From Hyphomonadaceae bacterium (GTDB taxonomy: Bacteria; Pseudomonadota; Alphaproteobacteria; Caulobacterales; Aquidulcibacteraceae), in assembly GCA_003526465.1 (NCBI GenBank), contig DPWD01000052.1, positions 1 through 6,129 of the forward strand: 6,129 bases of DNA, in the 5' to 3' direction. The notes below the pieces were generated by a model. The model had not been told where the DNA came from, searched no databases, and was given only the letters and a program-made list of their open reading frames with translations. Both the position numbers and the translations under genes were made by a program. This document shows positions 5,431 through 6,129 of the stretch, one piece after another (position 1 is the stretch's first letter; every line of letters starts with the position of its first letter).

Positions 5431-6129
5431 GGCAGCGCCGGTTGTTCAACCGCGGCCGCGCGCGCTTCCGGCGCAACGTTTTCGGTCCCGCCTCCCGCCC
5501 CCGAAGGCGCAGGCGGGCGAGCGCTGGGCGGCGCTTCGAAGATGCGCCGCAAGATGCCAGGGGTAAGCGCCGAGGCTGGATTGACCCCGACGCGAGGCTC
5601 GCCCGCGCGCCCGTTGATCGAATAGGTCATGCCAAACACGCCTTCGCCCCGGCGCGAAACCAGCAGATCGCCGATAACCGGCACTTCGCCAAGCATGGAG
5701 AGGTTGAGCATCGGCGAGGGCGCGACGACGCCGCGGATTTCCAGATTGTCGCGGCGAATGTCGTAGCCGCCCGAACCAGTCAAACCGAGCGCAGGGCCGC
5801 GCATGGCGCCCTCAGTGAAATCCACGCGGTCATTGGCGTAGGTCATCTGCGCTTCCAGTTGCGAGAAGCCGATGCCGTCCCCGTTAAGCGTTTCCACCAT
5901 GCCGCGCAGCGAGCCAACCGAGGACAGCATCTGCGCCATCGCCGGCAAGCGCACGACTTGGAAGTCACGCAGGCTTACCTCGAAGCGCCCCTGCCCCGCG
6001 CGCCACTCGCCCTCGGCGCTGGCGGCGCCCCCGACGACATTTTCAGCGCCAGTCAAAGCGCGAACGGCGAAACCGGCGTCGTCGGAGCGAAACACGATCC
6101 GCCCGCGCGGTTCGCCCGGCCGCGGCCCG
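5427..6129 (-). CDS. AsmA-like / DUF3971 family protein, C-terminal part (partial)
   Basis: Only the last 233 residues lie in the window. The frame stays open to the right edge, so the start and the N-terminal membrane anchor are outside; the in-frame GTG at 6095 is an internal valine. The visible part has the alternating beta-strand pattern of AsmA/YhdP-type C-terminal domains: VFRSDDAGFAVRALTGAENV (12-31), FEVSLRDFQVVRLPAMAQML (49-68), FSQLEAQMTYANDRVDFTEG (88-107), GPALGLTGSGGYDIRRDNLE (111-130), GEVPVIGDLLVSRRGEGVFG (147-166). It closes with the hallmark VNPASALTPGILRRIFE (182-198). A Pro/Ala-rich tail of about 35 residues follows and is probably disordered. Such proteins are usually very large, anchored in the inner membrane and extend into the periplasm; YhdP-like relatives act in phospholipid movement to the outer membrane. 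The family placement is strong; the exact subgroup is uncertain. Confidence 0.82.
   Translation of the reverse strand, partial: GPRPGEPRGRIVFRSDDAGFAVRALTGAENVVGGAASAEGEWRAGQGRFEVSLRDFQVVRLPAMAQMLSSVGSLRGMVETLNGDGIGFSQLEAQMTYANDRVDFTEGAMRGPALGLTGSGGYDIRRDNLEIRGVVAPSPMLNLSMLGEVPVIGDLLVSRRGEGVFGMTYSINGRAGEPRVGVNPASALTPGILRRIFEAPPSARPPAPSGAGGGTENVAPEARAAAVEQPALP

Overview
The window is GC-rich (roughly 60-65% by eye) and tightly packed. It looks like chromosome from an alphaproteobacterium. The evidence is an F1-ATPase zeta-type (DUF1476) gene beside purC, the purC/purS/purQ set with a separate small PurS, an alphaproteobacterial type of AsmA/DUF3971 C-terminus, and a promoter that fits the Caulobacter housekeeping consensus. 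A relative of Caulobacterales/Hyphomonadales is my best guess, but the sequence alone does not fix the order.

Layout from left to right, with strand: purB (+) and a 61-codon acidic ORF (+); DUF1476/zeta subunit (-); purC (+) and purS (+); pstS (-) preceded by a 32-codon single-span membrane ORF (-); purQ (+) and a translationally coupled 133-residue acidic protein (+); and the C-terminal part of a large AsmA-like/DUF3971 protein (-), which runs off the right edge. Strand switches every one or two genes. The three tail-to-tail junctions are 10 nt, 4 nt and minus 4 nt (the two TAG stops share one CTAG), so none has room for an intrinsic terminator.

Four genes belong to de novo purine synthesis. 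PurQ and PurS are the glutaminase and small structural subunits of FGAM synthase (the PurL subunit is not in the window). PurC makes SAICAR, and PurB splits SAICAR to AICAR and adenylosuccinate to AMP. The usual purS-purQ adjacency is broken by a two-gene minus-strand unit (membrane sORF plus phosphate-binding lipoprotein PstS). purQ therefore needs its own promoter; a good candidate ends 7 nt before its ATG, which predicts a leaderless purQ mRNA.

The most notable items are the unlisted 32-residue membrane protein ahead of pstS, the overlapping divergent promoters between it and purQ, the unknown acidic protein coupled to purQ, the hairpin between purC and purS, a Shine-Dalgarno in a hairpin loop before purC, and an inverted repeat that exactly fills the spacer of the predicted DUF1476 promoter. 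No RNA genes, CRISPR arrays, insertion sequences or origins were seen, and no gene-free stretch exceeds 200 nt.
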